The notes beneath the pieces are model-generated. The model was not told the DNA's origin. It made no database searches and worked only from the letters and a program-made list of their open reading frames with translations. From Rhodococcoides kyotonense (GTDB lineage Bacteria > Actinomycetota > Actinomycetes > Mycobacteriales > Mycobacteriaceae), in assembly GCF_001645385.1 (NCBI RefSeq), contig NZ_LVHI01000012.1, positions 224,404 to 288,403 on the forward strand: 64,000 nt of DNA, written 5' to 3'. How positions within the stretch are numbered: position 1 is the first letter of the stretch; each line of letters opens with the position of its first letter. The position numbers were made by a program, and so were the translations under genes. Positions 29,278 through 38,791 of the stretch are shown piece by piece.

Positions 29278-30354
29278 TTATTCGAATAGGCCCTGTTGAG
29301 GCTCGCTCGCCCGAACCGTGATACCGCCGATGGCGAGATCCGGAGGAGGCACGAGACCCAGGTGCTCCCACGCGGCTGCCGTGGCGACGCGTCCGCGCGG
29401 GGTGCGCGCGATCATTCCGGCTCGGACCAGGAACGGCTCGCACACTTCCTCGACCGTCGCAGGTTCTTCGCCGACCGCCACTGCCAGCGTCGACACGCCC
29501 ACCGGCCCTCCCCCGAAGCTGCGGATCAGCGCGCTGAGGACGGCCCGGTCGAGTCGGTCGAGGCCCAGGTCGTCGACGTCGTAGACCACGAGCGCCGCTT
29601 TTGCGGTGTCCTTCGTCACGGTGCCGTCGCCGCGCACGTCGGCGTAGTCGCGGACACGTCGGAGCAGACGGTTGGCGATACGAGGCGTGCCCCTGGACCG
29701 TCCCGCGATCTCGGCGCACCCGCCCTTGTCGATCGGGACACCCAGGATTCCGGCCGACCGGAGCAGAATGCGCTCGAGTTCCTCCGGCTCGTAGAAATCC
29801 ATGTGAGCGACGAAGCCGAACCGGTCTCGCAGCGGGCCGGTCAATGCGCCGGACCTGGTGGTGGCGCCGACGAGGGTGAACGGCGCGACTTCGAGGGGTA
29901 TGGACGTGGCGCCGGGACCTTTGCCGACCACGACGTCGACCCGAAAGTCCTCCATCGCGAGATACAGCATTTCCTCGGCAGGTCGAGCGATGCGGTGGAT
30001 CTCGTCGATGAACAGAACGTCACCCTCGACGAGGTTGCTGAGCATGGCGGCGAGATCGCCCGCCCGTTCGAGCGCGGGCCCCGACGTCAAGCGCAGGGAC
30101 GTACCGAGTTCTTGAGCGATGATCATCGCCATCGAGGTCTTGCCGAGACCGGGAGGTCCCGACATCAGAATGTGGTCCGGAGTGCCACCGCGGAGCTTGG
30201 CACCGGACAGCACCAGTTGCAGCTGCTCCCGCACACGGGGTTGGCCGATGAAATCCGTCAGCGACTTCGGTCGCAGGCTCGTTTCGATGTCGAGATCGTC
30301 CGGGGTGGCCTGGGCGGTCACCTGCGACTCGTCGATGTCGGACTCGTCGGTCAT
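29278..30354 (-). CDS. ruvB: Holliday junction branch migration DNA helicase RuvB
   Basis: This 358-residue AAA+ motor drives branch migration of Holliday junctions with RuvA. Walker A GPPGLGKT, Walker B FIDEIHR, and the arginine-finger stretch TGPLRDRFG are all present, followed by the C-terminal winged helix. ATG at 30354 overlaps the ruvA stop (ATGA). It is third in the ruvCAB operon, which has an SOS box at its head. Confidence 0.96.
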   Translation of the reverse strand: MTDESDIDESQVTAQATPDDLDIETSLRPKSLTDFIGQPRVREQLQLVLSGAKLRGGTPDHILMSGPPGLGKTSMAMIIAQELGTSLRLTSGPALERAGDLAAMLSNLVEGDVLFIDEIHRIARPAEEMLYLAMEDFRVDVVVGKGPGATSIPLEVAPFTLVGATTRSGALTGPLRDRFGFVAHMDFYEPEELERILLRSAGILGVPIDKGGCAEIAGRSRGTPRIANRLLRRVRDYADVRGDGTVTKDTAKAALVVYDVDDLGLDRLDRAVLSALIRSFGGGPVGVSTLAVAVGEEPATVEEVCEPFLVRAGMIARTPRGRVATAAAWEHLGLVPPPDLAIGGITVRASEPQQGLFE

Positions 30355-30956
30355 TTGCTCTTGCTCAGGTAGGCCAGAGCCGACCGCAGCGCGGCCGATG
30401 TCGACGCGTCGGGCTGCGCCGCGAGGACCGAATCGGTGGCGTCCTCGGCCTGTTTGACGGCGAAGCCGAGTCCCGTGAGCGCTTCGACGATCTGATCACG
30501 TACCGGTGAACCGGCGGCGCTGCCGGACGACAACGGAACACCCGACGATCCGACGATCGCGTCGACCTTGTCTCGCAGCTCGACGATCATGCGTTCGGCG
30601 CCGCGCTTGCCGATCCCGGGCACACGCGTCAACGCCGTCACATTGCTGTCCGCGAGTGCCGTACGCAGCGCATGCGGGTCGAGGACCGCCAACGTCGCCA
30701 TCGCGATGCGCGGCCCGACGCCGGACACCGTCAACAGCAGCGAGAAGAGGTCACGCGTCTCGTTGTCCGAGAAGCCGTACAGGGTCATCGAGTCCTCGCG
30801 GACGATCATCGTGGTCAGCAACCTCGACTCGGCGCCGCGGCTCAACGTTCCGAGAGTCGCGGGCGTCGCGTTGACGCGGTATCCGACGCCCGACGCTTCC
30901 AACACGGCGTGATCGAGGGCGATCTCGAGGACTTCGCCGCGTATCGACGCGATCAC
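30351..30956 (-). CDS. ruvA: Holliday junction DNA-binding protein RuvA
   Basis: This 201-residue protein binds four-way junctions as a tetramer and loads RuvB. It has an N-terminal OB domain (MIASIRGEV), central helix-hairpin-helix motifs including [16 protein letters not shown], and the C-terminal RuvB-binding domain. The GTG start overlaps the ruvC stop (GTGA), and the stop overlaps the ruvB start. Confidence 0.96.
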   Translation of the reverse strand: MIASIRGEVLEIALDHAVLEASGVGYRVNATPATLGTLSRGAESRLLTTMIVREDSMTLYGFSDNETRDLFSLLLTVSGVGPRIAMATLAVLDPHALRTALADSNVTALTRVPGIGKRGAERMIVELRDKVDAIVGSSGVPLSSGSAAGSPVRDQIVEALTGLGFAVKQAEDATDSVLAAQPDASTSAALRSALAYLSKSK

Positions 30957-31570
30957 CGCGCACCTGCCTTTCGTGCCACCTCACGCTCGGCTGCGGACTT
31001 GCGTGCCGCACGTGCCTTGCGCTCCTCGGCGAGCCTCGCTTCGTACTTGCGCTTCTGCTCCGCCGCCATCTTCTCGGCCTGTGCCATTCGGGCGATCATC
31101 GGAGCCCGCCAACAATGACAGATCCCGAGCGCGAGAGCATCCGCGGCGTCCGCGGGCGTCGGTGCGACCTGCAGGCCGAGAATACGCATCACCATCGCGG
31201 TGACCTGCGCCTTGTCGGCACTTCCGTTACCGGTGACGGCTGCCTTGACCTCACTGGGCGTGTGGAAGCAGACGTCGATGCCGCGCCTGGCGGCTGCGAG
31301 GGCGATGACACCCCCGGCCTGAGCCGTACCCATCGCCGTCCGCACGTTGTGCTGCGCGAAGACACGTTCGATCGCGACCACGGAGGGCTTGTGGGTGTCG
31401 AGCCAGTACTCGGCTGCCTCGGAAATACGGAGTAGACGCTGGGAGAGTTCCATGTCCGCGGGAGTACGGACGACGTCGACGTCGAGCGCGGTGACGCTCC
31501 TCCCGGTACCGCCTTCGATCACACTCAACCCGCAGCGGGTCAAGCCGGGATCGACGCCCATCACACGCAC
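30953..31570 (-). CDS. ruvC: Holliday junction resolvase RuvC
   Basis: This 205-residue endonuclease cuts Holliday junctions. The acidic catalytic set is visible: Asp7 (GVDPGLT), Glu68 (AIERVF), Asp141 and Asp144 (ADAADALA). After the core it has a tail of about 45 residues rich in Lys, Arg, Glu and Ala, absent from the 173-residue E. coli enzyme. GTG at 31570 is preferred because GGAAGG lies 9 bases upstream. An SOS box lies 20-35 bases before the start, so the ruvCAB operon is probably LexA-repressed. Confidence 0.95.
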   Translation of the reverse strand: MRVMGVDPGLTRCGLSVIEGGTGRSVTALDVDVVRTPADMELSQRLLRISEAAEYWLDTHKPSVVAIERVFAQHNVRTAMGTAQAGGVIALAAARRGIDVCFHTPSEVKAAVTGNGSADKAQVTAMVMRILGLQVAPTPADAADALALGICHCWRAPMIARMAQAEKMAAEQKRKYEARLAEERKARAARKSAAEREVARKAGAR

Positions 31571-31589
31571 TCTGGCACACCTTCCGCCT

Positions 31590-31605
31590 ACGAACTGTTG
31601 TTCGA
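31590..31605. promoter_or_regulatory. LexA (SOS) box upstream of ruvCAB
   Basis: Read on the minus strand the sequence is TCGAACAACAGTTCGT, which matches TCGAAC-N4-GTTCGA at 11 of 12 fixed positions. It lies 20 bases upstream of the ruvC GTG. SOS control of ruvC is well known in mycobacteria, which supports the call. Confidence 0.85.
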
Positions 31606-31662
31606 TAGCGTAGCGGAGGGACGCCCGGGCGGGCGTGTGCGACACCCGCCCGGTGCGCCGAC

Positions 31663-32418
31663 CTAGTCGGCGTCGAGTTCGGCCAGCACCTCGTCCGAGA
31701 TGTCGACGTTGGAGTACACGTTCTGTACGTCGTCGCTGTCCTCGAGCGCGTCGATCAGCTTGAACACCTTGCGTGCGCCGTCCGCGTCGACCGGAACGCT
31801 GACCGACGCCTGGAAGCTGGCCTCGGCGGAGTCGTAGTCGATGCCCGCGTCCTGCAGAGCGGTACGGACCGCGACGAGGTCGGTCGGCTCACTGACGATC
31901 TCGAACGTGTCACCGTTGTCGTTGACTTCCTCGGCACCGGCGTCGAGCACGGCCATGAGGACGTCGTCCTCGGACTGGCCGTTCTTCTCGAGGGTGACCA
32001 GTCCCTTGCGGGAGAACAAATAGGACACCGAACCCGGGTCGGCCATGTTGCCGCCGTTCCGCGTCATCGCGACACGCACCTCGCCGGCTGCGCGGTTGCG
32101 GTTGTCGGTGAGGCACTCGATCAGCACCGCGACACCGTTGGGGCCGTAGCCCTCGTACATGATGGTCTGCCAGTCGGCGCCGCCGGCTTCCTCGCCCGCA
32201 CCGCGCTTACGTGCCCGCTCGATGTTGTCGTTGGGAACCGACGTCTTCTTCGCCTTCTGAATGGCGTCGTACAACGTCGGGTTACCCGAGGGGTCTCCAC
32301 CACCGGTGCGGGCCGCCACCTCGATGTTCTTGATCAGCTTGGCGAACGACTTGCCGCGCTTGGCGTCGATCACAGCCTTCTTGTGCTTGGTGGTGGCCCA
32401 TTTGGAGTGGCCGCTCAT
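31663..32418 (-). CDS. YebC/PmpR family DNA-binding regulatory protein
   Basis: This 251-residue protein has the typical start [14 protein letters not shown] and the three-domain YebC fold. Family members act as transcriptional regulators or, in some bacteria, help ribosomes translate proline stretches. This genome encodes long PPPP-containing repeats at 10034-11895, so the second role may matter. AAAGGGG lies 9 bases before the ATG. It is upstream of the ruv operon on the same strand, as Rv2603c is in M. tuberculosis. Confidence 0.93.
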   Translation of the reverse strand: MSGHSKWATTKHKKAVIDAKRGKSFAKLIKNIEVAARTGGGDPSGNPTLYDAIQKAKKTSVPNDNIERARKRGAGEEAGGADWQTIMYEGYGPNGVAVLIECLTDNRNRAAGEVRVAMTRNGGNMADPGSVSYLFSRKGLVTLEKNGQSEDDVLMAVLDAGAEEVNDNGDTFEIVSEPTDLVAVRTALQDAGIDYDSAEASFQASVSVPVDADGARKVFKLIDALEDSDDVQNVYSNVDISDEVLAELDAD

Positions 32419-32509
32419 ACGATGGAGCCCCTTTCGTACTGCATACAAGTGTCTGCACAGTTTACGCGCGCCCTCGGGCGTCCGACGCCGCGATGGCGGT
32501 CGAACCCGA

Positions 32510-33112
32510 TCAGGCCGCTCGGACGAGGTCCACGAACAGCCGGTGCACGCGGCGGTCACCGGTGACCTCGGGGTGGAAGCTGGTCGCCATGACGCTTCCC
32601 TGACGCACCGCGACGACGCGCCCCTCGGCTGGGCCGTCGGGGACGGTCGCGAGGACCTCGACGCCGGCGCCGACGCGTTCGACCCACGGTGCGCGAATGA
32701 AGACCGCGCGGACGGGATCACCGTCGATGCCGACGACGTCGAGGTCGGTTTCGAAGGAATCGACCTGACGACCGAACGCGTTGCGTCGAACGGTGATGTC
32801 GAGCCCGTCGAGATGCTGTGCGTCGGGCCGAGTGTCGAGTATCTCGCTCGCCAGCAGGATCATGCCCGCGCAGGACCCGTACGCGGGCAAGCCGTCCTTC
32901 AACCGGGCTCGGAGTGGTTCGAGCAGGTCGAACACCGAGAGCAGAGTGCTCATGGTGGTCGACTCTCCGCCGGGGACGATCAGACCGTCGACCGCGTCGA
33001 GTTCCTCGGGCCTGCGCACCGTGATGCCGTGTGCTCCGCTGGTTTCCAGCGCTGCGAGGTGCTCGCGCACGTCGCCCTGCAGCGCCAGAACGCCGATCGT
33101 CGGCTCGGTCAT
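32510..33112 (-). CDS. pdxT: Pyridoxal 5'-phosphate synthase glutaminase subunit
   Basis: This 200-residue class I glutamine amidotransferase supplies ammonia to PdxS for vitamin B6 synthesis. The triad is Cys81 (YGSCAGM), His180 and Glu182 (SFHPEVTGD). ATG at 33112 overlaps the tesB stop (ATGA). The synthase subunit pdxS lies about 1.5 kb upstream on the same strand with tesB and an opposed gene between them. Confidence 0.95.
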   Translation of the reverse strand: MTEPTIGVLALQGDVREHLAALETSGAHGITVRRPEELDAVDGLIVPGGESTTMSTLLSVFDLLEPLRARLKDGLPAYGSCAGMILLASEILDTRPDAQHLDGLDITVRRNAFGRQVDSFETDLDVVGIDGDPVRAVFIRAPWVERVGAGVEVLATVPDGPAEGRVVAVRQGSVMATSFHPEVTGDRRVHRLFVDLVRAA

Positions 33113-33960
33113 CGAGGCGTGAACGGGTCTGTGGCGGACTTGCTCGTGTCACGTTCGAACCGCATCAGACCCTCCTGTACGACGGCCGCGACCATTCGGC
33201 CCTGCCGATCGAAGATCCGGCCCTGCGCGAGAGCACGACCGAAATCCGCAGACGGCGACGTCTGGTCGTAGAGCAACCATTCGTCGGCACGGAACGGGCG
33301 CAGGAACCACAGCGCGTGATCGAGCGACGCGGTCTGCGTGACGACGTCCGGGTGCGGCACCTTCGCCGAGCCGATGAGCGTCATGTCCGACATGTACGCC
33401 AGTGCACAGACATGGAACACCTGGCTGTCCGGCAACCGATCGCGGTAGCGGAACCACACTCGTTGCTGCGCCGCGAAACTCGCGTGCTTGTCCTGCTGAT
33501 CGTCCGGGATACGCCGGATGTCCCACTCCTTCCACTCCGCGTAGAAGGAGTGGTCGTAGTCGGGCAGTTCACGCGGATCGGGCAGAGATTCGGGGTCGAC
33601 GGCACGCGGCATCGTGTCCTGGTGCGAGATGCCGTCGTCGTCGACATGGAAGGACGCCGACATCGTGAAGATGGCCTTGCCGTCCTGGATTCCGGTGACG
33701 CGCCGCGTGCAGAACGACCGGCCGTCGCGGATGCGATCCACGAGGTAGATCGTGGGCTCGGTCGGATTCCCCGGTCGAATGAAGTAACCGTGCAGCGAGT
33801 GCACCCGGTACTGCTCCTCGACGGTGTTCACCGCGGACACGAGCGCCTGACCGGCGACCTGTCCACCGAAGGTGCGCTGGAGCAGACTCGGGAACGTTCT
33901 GCCTCGAAAGATGTCGTTCTCGATGCGCTCTAGTTCGAGAATGTCCTCGATACTGGCCAT
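33109..33960 (-). CDS. tesB: Acyl-CoA thioesterase II
   Basis: This 283-residue double-hotdog thioesterase hydrolyses acyl-CoA to free fatty acid and CoA. The N-terminal hotdog includes [10 protein letters not shown] and the C-terminal one includes SLDHALWFL; the family's Asp-Gln-Thr/Ser catalytic set lies in these parts. AAAGG lies 6 bases before the ATG. It overlaps pdxT by ATGA, as in Rv2604c-Rv2605c, though no functional link to vitamin B6 is obvious. Confidence 0.92.
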   Translation of the reverse strand: MASIEDILELERIENDIFRGRTFPSLLQRTFGGQVAGQALVSAVNTVEEQYRVHSLHGYFIRPGNPTEPTIYLVDRIRDGRSFCTRRVTGIQDGKAIFTMSASFHVDDDGISHQDTMPRAVDPESLPDPRELPDYDHSFYAEWKEWDIRRIPDDQQDKHASFAAQQRVWFRYRDRLPDSQVFHVCALAYMSDMTLIGSAKVPHPDVVTQTASLDHALWFLRPFRADEWLLYDQTSPSADFGRALAQGRIFDRQGRMVAAVVQEGLMRFERDTSKSATDPFTPR

Positions 33961-34023
33961 GGGTCACCTTTCTCTAGCTGCCGAAGAAGGCTAACAAGCA
34001 GCCGTACAGGCAGGATGGTCGAC

Positions 34024-34635
34024 GTGCCTGCCGTTCAACCGATCTTTCCGGATCGTCTCGCCCATACGATCGTCGAACGAACTCCGCGCGGACGTCGTGC
34101 CGTCGTTGCGATCGACGGCGCGGACGCGGCCGATCCGGTCGAATTCGCCACGCGCGTCCGTGATGTCGCCGCATCCGACGGACGGTCGGCGACGGTGATC
34201 GACCTTCACGACTTCGTCAGACCCGCGTCGTTGCGCTTCGAGTACTCGCGGACCGACGAATTGACCTACCGGACCACGTGGTTCGACTTCGACGCCCTCG
34301 ACCGTGAGGTGATCGCACCGCTGCAGCCCGGCGGTCGTGGCCGAATCCTGCCCCGGTTGTGGGACGAAGCGACGGACCGCTCGGCCCGCGCCCCGCTCGT
34401 CGACGCGGCCCCGGACCACCTGGTGATCGTCGCCGGACCGATGCTGCTGGGACGGGTATCCGCTGCCGTCGTCGTACATCTGACGCTGTCCGCGGCGACT
34501 CTTCGCAGGAGGACCGGTGAATCCGAACAGTGGACTCTCGAACCGCTGGCCGAGTACTACCGGGACGTGACCGACCGGCCCGATTTCCTCGTCCGCTGGG
34601 ACCATCCCGACCGGCCTGCGATCATCCCCTCGTGA
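34024..34635 (+). CDS. Uridine kinase-like protein with degenerate P-loop
   Basis: This protein of about 203 residues resembles actinobacterial uridine/nucleoside kinase-like proteins: a beta strand VVAIDGADAADP where the Walker A should be, a following HDF like the family's DDF, and a C-terminal WDHPDRP. The Walker A lysine and Ser/Thr are missing, so ATP binding is doubtful. GTG at 34024 is chosen because AGG lies about 9 bases upstream; ATG at 34015 directly abuts it. It is transcribed against its neighbours, between divergent tesB and convergent pdxS. Its stop codon lies inside a conserved hairpin. Confidence 0.65.
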   Translation: MPAVQPIFPDRLAHTIVERTPRGRRAVVAIDGADAADPVEFATRVRDVAASDGRSATVIDLHDFVRPASLRFEYSRTDELTYRTTWFDFDALDREVIAPLQPGGRGRILPRLWDEATDRSARAPLVDAAPDHLVIVAGPMLLGRVSAAVVVHLTLSAATLRRRTGESEQWTLEPLAEYYRDVTDRPDFLVRWDHPDRPAIIPS

Positions 34636-34671
34636 GTGCGAATGCGTGCTGGAGCACGCATTCGCACTCAC
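34632..34671. terminator. Perfect hairpin of the GTGAGTGCGAATG family
   Basis: Arms GTGAGTGCGAATGCGTGCT and AGCACGCATTCGCACTCAC pair perfectly over 19 bp with a 2-base centre. The TGA of the kinase-like gene is embedded in the left arm. It closes the space before the convergent pdxS stop at 34679. The outer 13 bases are identical to the hairpin at 20915. Confidence 0.65.
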
Positions 34672-34678
34672 ATGCGGT

Positions 34679-35608
34679 TCACCAGCCGCGCTCGGCCAGA
34701 CGGTGGCCGACGGGCAGATCGTCGACGTTGATGCCGACCATCGCCTCGCCGAGACCGCGCGAGACCTTGGCGAGGACATCGGGGTCGTCGTGGAACGTGG
34801 TGGCCTTGACGATGGCCTCGGCGCGCTGCTGCGGGTTGCCGGACTTGAAGATTCCCGATCCGACGAAGACACCCTCGGCGCCGAGCTGCATCATCATCGC
34901 CGCGTCGGCAGGCGTGGCGATACCGCCCGCGGTGAACAGCGTCACCGGCAGCTTGCCCGCCTTCGCGACCTCGACCACGAGATCGTAGGGCGCTTGCAAT
35001 TCCTTTGCGGCGACGTACAACTCGTCCTCGGGCAGCGACGTGAGGCGACGGATCTCGTCACGAATCTTCCGCATGTGCGTGGTCGCGTTCGACACGTCGC
35101 CCGTGCCCGCCTCGCCCTTGGAGCGAATCATGGCCGCGCCCTCGGTGATTCGGCGCAGCGCCTCGCCGAGGCCCGTGGCGCCACACACGAACGGGACGGT
35201 GAAGTTCCACTTGTCGATGTGGTTGGCGTAGTCGGCCGGGGTGAGGACCTCGGACTCGTCGATGTAATCGACACCGAGGCTCTGCAGGATCTGCGCCTCG
35301 ACGAAGTGTCCGATGCGGGCCTTCGCCATGACCGGGATCGACACCGAGGAGATGATGCTGTCGATCATGTCCGGGTCGCTCATCCTCGACACGCCACCCT
35401 GAGCACGGATGTCGGCGGGGACGCGTTCGAGCGCCATGACCGCGACGGCGCCTGCATCCTCGGCGATCTTGGCCTGTTCGGCGGTGACGACGTCCATGAT
35501 CACGCCGCCCTTGAGCATCTCGGCCATCCCGCACTTGACCCTGGCCGTTCCGACGCCGCCGTCGACGCTGTCGGTGTGGCTGCTCACTGGCACGATAGGG
35601 GTACTCAC
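34679..35608 (-). CDS. pdxS: Pyridoxal 5'-phosphate synthase subunit PdxS
   Basis: This 309-residue TIM-barrel enzyme builds PLP from ribose 5-phosphate, glyceraldehyde 3-phosphate and ammonia from PdxT. Catalytic Asp39 (GGVIMDV) and Lys96 (VMAKARIGH) are present. GTG at 35608 follows AGGAG by 6 bases. It matches Rv2606c by position. Confidence 0.96.
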   Translation of the reverse strand: MSTPIVPVSSHTDSVDGGVGTARVKCGMAEMLKGGVIMDVVTAEQAKIAEDAGAVAVMALERVPADIRAQGGVSRMSDPDMIDSIISSVSIPVMAKARIGHFVEAQILQSLGVDYIDESEVLTPADYANHIDKWNFTVPFVCGATGLGEALRRITEGAAMIRSKGEAGTGDVSNATTHMRKIRDEIRRLTSLPEDELYVAAKELQAPYDLVVEVAKAGKLPVTLFTAGGIATPADAAMMMQLGAEGVFVGSGIFKSGNPQQRAEAIVKATTFHDDPDVLAKVSRGLGEAMVGINVDDLPVGHRLAERGW

Positions 35609-35739
35609 GACGAACTCCTGAGGTATGGGAACGATGGCGTTGCCGGCACTGCTGCTCACGGCGCGACCGAGTGTAGGGAGCAGTGGACCGTCATTCCATA
35701 GCCAATCGAGATTTCCTGGACCTCTCGACGACGTCGTTC

Positions 35740-36765
35740 TCAGCGAATCGCGCGGACCTCGGGTTCGACGCGTCGTGCCAACACGATGTTGACCTCGTCG
35801 AGCAGTTCGGCGAGATCCTGCGGGTAGACGGTCTCCCCCGTCGCCGCCAGCGAACGGATGTCGTCCTCGGTACACCAGCGATGTCCGGTGACCGTGCGCC
35901 GTTCCAGATCGGTGAACCCCGAGTGCTCGGGCTCGAACTCCTGTGTGCGGTAGGCGAAGAACAGTTCCTCGGACCGCAGAAGCGTGCCGTTGAACGGGAA
36001 CGTGGCGACGCGCCGCCACATCGGGCCCTTCAGGTCCGCCGCCGCGGCGACGAGCCCGGTTTCTTCCAAAACCTCGCGTGCCGCCGCCTCGCGCAGGTTC
36101 TCGCCGGGTTCGACGGCGCCGCCGATCGTGAACCAGAAATAGACGTCGGGAACGGTCGGATCGTGGCCGCGCAGCAGCAGCACCCGTCCGCGCTCGTCGA
36201 CGAGAACGACACGCGACGACGTCCGTTGCACGGCTCGACCCTCGGTTCCGTACGTCGCGGATGCAGACCGCTCGACGATCTCGAAGTAGGCAGGCAACGG
36301 CGCCGTGCCACCGAGATGCAGGACGCGGACCGGACGGGTCGTGCGCAGTGCCAGCGTGTCGCGCACCGCGTCGTTGTGGAACCGCCTCGCGATCAACACC
36401 CGCGCTTCGGCGTCGGCCAGTTCGGCGACGAGCTGCGGCGGAAGGTCGGCCGAATCGACCGCGGCGAGCGCGACGGACAGCGCGTTCTCGGCGTCCTCAC
36501 GATGCACGCGGTCCGCCCGTTCGGCGACGTCGGCGAGCGACGCGAGTTTCCTCGACTCGTCGAGTCGAGCACGCGTCGCCGCCGACACCGCACGCGCGAC
36601 GACCGCTCGCCGCGCCAGCGCCGCGTCGAGCGACTGCCACGCGAGATCGGTGCGCACGTGCAGTCGGTCGAGCCGGTTCGCCGTGCCGTAGGCCCACAAC
36701 CCGACGACGAGAATCACCGCTGCGATCGCCCCGAGAATCAGGATGGTCAGTGCCGAGAACGTCAT
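35740..36765 (-). CDS. LemA-like and Nudix hydrolase fusion, membrane-anchored
   Basis: The 341-residue protein starts with a membrane helix (about 5-26), continues with a helical LemA-like segment (about 30-140, containing [12 protein letters not shown], which resembles LemA RFYNDAV), and ends in a Nudix domain with the Nudix box at 215-239 (G216, E222, R230-E231, E234-E235, G237 all present). Nudix enzymes cleave nucleoside diphosphate-linked compounds. Anchoring would place the enzyme at the inner face of the membrane. ATG at 36765 overlaps the pimA stop by one base (TGATG), so it is cotranscribed with PIM synthesis genes. Counterpart: Rv2609c. Confidence 0.82.
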   Translation of the reverse strand: MTFSALTILILGAIAAVILVVGLWAYGTANRLDRLHVRTDLAWQSLDAALARRAVVARAVSAATRARLDESRKLASLADVAERADRVHREDAENALSVALAAVDSADLPPQLVAELADAEARVLIARRFHNDAVRDTLALRTTRPVRVLHLGGTAPLPAYFEIVERSASATYGTEGRAVQRTSSRVVLVDERGRVLLLRGHDPTVPDVYFWFTIGGAVEPGENLREAAAREVLEETGLVAAAADLKGPMWRRVATFPFNGTLLRSEELFFAYRTQEFEPEHSGFTDLERRTVTGHRWCTEDDIRSLAATGETVYPQDLAELLDEVNIVLARRVEPEVRAIR

Positions 36766-37889
36766 CAGCTCGCCGACCTGACCTTCTGACCTCCGACGGT
36801 CACCGTCTCGTACACCCGCATGATCTGTTCGGCGACGACCGGCCAGTCGTACTCGACGACGACCGTGCTGGCCGCGTCGACCAGTGCTTGCCGTGTGGCG
36901 TCCGACGACAGCACCGAGTCGAGCGCCGTCGCCAACGCTGCGGAGTCGTCGACCGGAACGAGCAACCCAGCGGTCCCGTCGCGCAACACCCGCCGGAACG
37001 CGTCGAGTTCGCTCGCCACCACCGCGGTTCCCGACGCCATCGCCTCGACCAACACGATGCCGAAACTCTCGCCGCCGAGGTTGGGGGCGCAGTACACGTC
37101 GGCGCTGCGCATCGCCGACGCCTTGACGTCGTCGTCCACCTGCCCGAGGAACGTCAGGTGCCGCGCGAGCGGGCCTGCGTCGCGGCGCAGCTTGTCCTCG
37201 TCTCCGCGGCCGACGACCAGAATTTCGAGGTCGGGGTGGTGTTCGACGAGCGTCGGCAACGCGCCGAGCAGGACCGCCATGCCCTTGCGTGGTTCGTCGA
37301 AGCGTCCGAGGAACAGCACGGTTCGGCCTGCGCGTGGGTAACCCGGGAGCATCGGGGCGCGTGCGAACGCCTGCACGTCGACGCCGTTGGGGATTTCGAC
37401 GGCGTCGCTGCCGAGCGCTTCGACCTGCCAGCGGCGGGCCAGCTCGGAGACGGCGATGCGTCCACTGATCTTCTCGTGGTACGGCCGCAGCACCCCTTGA
37501 AAGGTGCTCAGTACCAACGATTTCGTCGTCGACGTGTGGAAGGTCGCGACGATCGGACCCTCGGCGGCCTTGAGGGCCAACATCGACAGACTCGGCGCGT
37601 TCGGTTCATGGATATGCAGGACGTCGAAGTCGTTCTCGGCGATCCAACGCCTGATGCGCGCGTAGGTGACGGGTCCGAAACGGAGCCGCGCAACGGATCC
37701 GTTGTACGGAATGGCGAGCGCTTCGCCCGCGGAGACGACGAACTCCGGCAGCGTCGTCTCCTCGGACGCGGGCGCGAGGACGCTGACGCGATGGCCACGC
37801 TCGATGAACACGTCGGCGAGCTGTTCGACGTGGGCCTGGACGCCGCCCGGAACGTCGAACGAGTACGGGCAGACCATTCCGATCTTCAC
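36765..37889 (-). CDS. pimA: Phosphatidylinositol alpha-mannosyltransferase PimA
   Basis: This 374-residue GT4 glycosyltransferase adds the first mannose from GDP-mannose to phosphatidylinositol on the inner membrane face. Visible are the N-terminal CPYSFDVPGGVQAHV loop, HTSTTKS, PNGVDV and the C-terminal ESFGIVLVEAMASG nucleotide-sugar motif (E-x7-E). GTG at 37889 overlaps the acyltransferase stop (GTGA). It belongs to pgsA-acyltransferase-pimA, matching Rv2610c-Rv2612c. Confidence 0.95.
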   Translation of the reverse strand: MKIGMVCPYSFDVPGGVQAHVEQLADVFIERGHRVSVLAPASEETTLPEFVVSAGEALAIPYNGSVARLRFGPVTYARIRRWIAENDFDVLHIHEPNAPSLSMLALKAAEGPIVATFHTSTTKSLVLSTFQGVLRPYHEKISGRIAVSELARRWQVEALGSDAVEIPNGVDVQAFARAPMLPGYPRAGRTVLFLGRFDEPRKGMAVLLGALPTLVEHHPDLEILVVGRGDEDKLRRDAGPLARHLTFLGQVDDDVKASAMRSADVYCAPNLGGESFGIVLVEAMASGTAVVASELDAFRRVLRDGTAGLLVPVDDSAALATALDSVLSSDATRQALVDAASTVVVEYDWPVVAEQIMRVYETVTVGGQKVRSAS

Positions 37890-38791
37890 GTGCCCTCGAT
37901 TCGATCGCGCCTGGCCTGGCTCAGGTCGGACAGCCACAGCGGCTGCAGCATGTGCCAGTCCTCCGGGTGCGCGGCGATGTTCGACGCGAACACGTTCGCG
38001 AGAGCCTGTGTGGCGCTGTCGATCCCGGCCGTGACGTCGATGCGCGGCGAGATCGAGAAGCCCCAGCCGTCGCCGTCGAACCAGCAGTGCACGGGAAGCA
38101 GGTGGGCACCGGTGTCGATCGCGAGCTTCGCAGGGCCCGCGGCCATCCGCGTCTGCTCACCGAAGAACTCGACGGGTACACCGTGTCGGGCCAGGTCGCG
38201 CTCACTGAGCAGGCACACGACCTTGTTGTCGCGCAGCCGATCCGACAGCGCCGCGAATGGCGGAGTCTCGCCGCCGCTCAACGGGAAGATCTCGAAACCG
38301 AGGCTCTCGCGATAGTCGACGAAACGCTGATAGAGCGACTCCGGTTTCAGCCGCTCCGCGACCGTCGAGAATCGACCGTAGTAGCGCACGAGCCACATAC
38401 CTGCCATGTCCCAGTTCCCGCTGTGCGGCAACGCGAGAACGGCACCGGAGCCGTCGGCGAGGGCCGCGTCCAGGTGTTCGCGTCCCTGCACACACCCGTC
38501 GATGACGGCGGCCTGGGCGTCGAGATCCATCGAGGGTAGCCGGAACGCTTCACGCCAGTACCGTGCGTACGACCGCACGCTCGCCCGGATCAGATCGTCG
38601 GGGACCGCATCCGGGGTGACGTCCAGGACCCGGGCTAGATTACGCCTGAGTTGTTGTGGCCCCCCGTGCCGCGACGCCGCGACGTCGGCGCCCGTGTCGA
38701 ACGCCCTCCGCGCCAGGCCCTGGGGCAGGGCACGCACTACCCGCCACCCTGCCGCGTACCCGGCATCGGTGGCGCGTTCGGCGAACGTCAT
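37886..38791 (-). CDS. Phosphatidylinositol mannoside acyltransferase
   Basis: This 301-residue protein of the LpxL/HtrB acyltransferase family is the likely PIM acyltransferase (PatA/Rv2611c type), which transfers palmitate to the mannose of PIM. The catalytic HSGNWD (His123, Asp128 of H-x4-D) is clear. ATG at 38791 overlaps the pgsA stop (ATGA). Its place between pgsA and pimA supports the role. Confidence 0.93.
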   Translation of the reverse strand: MTFAERATDAGYAAGWRVVRALPQGLARRAFDTGADVAASRHGGPQQLRRNLARVLDVTPDAVPDDLIRASVRSYARYWREAFRLPSMDLDAQAAVIDGCVQGREHLDAALADGSGAVLALPHSGNWDMAGMWLVRYYGRFSTVAERLKPESLYQRFVDYRESLGFEIFPLSGGETPPFAALSDRLRDNKVVCLLSERDLARHGVPVEFFGEQTRMAAGPAKLAIDTGAHLLPVHCWFDGDGWGFSISPRIDVTAGIDSATQALANVFASNIAAHPEDWHMLQPLWLSDLSQARRDRIEGT

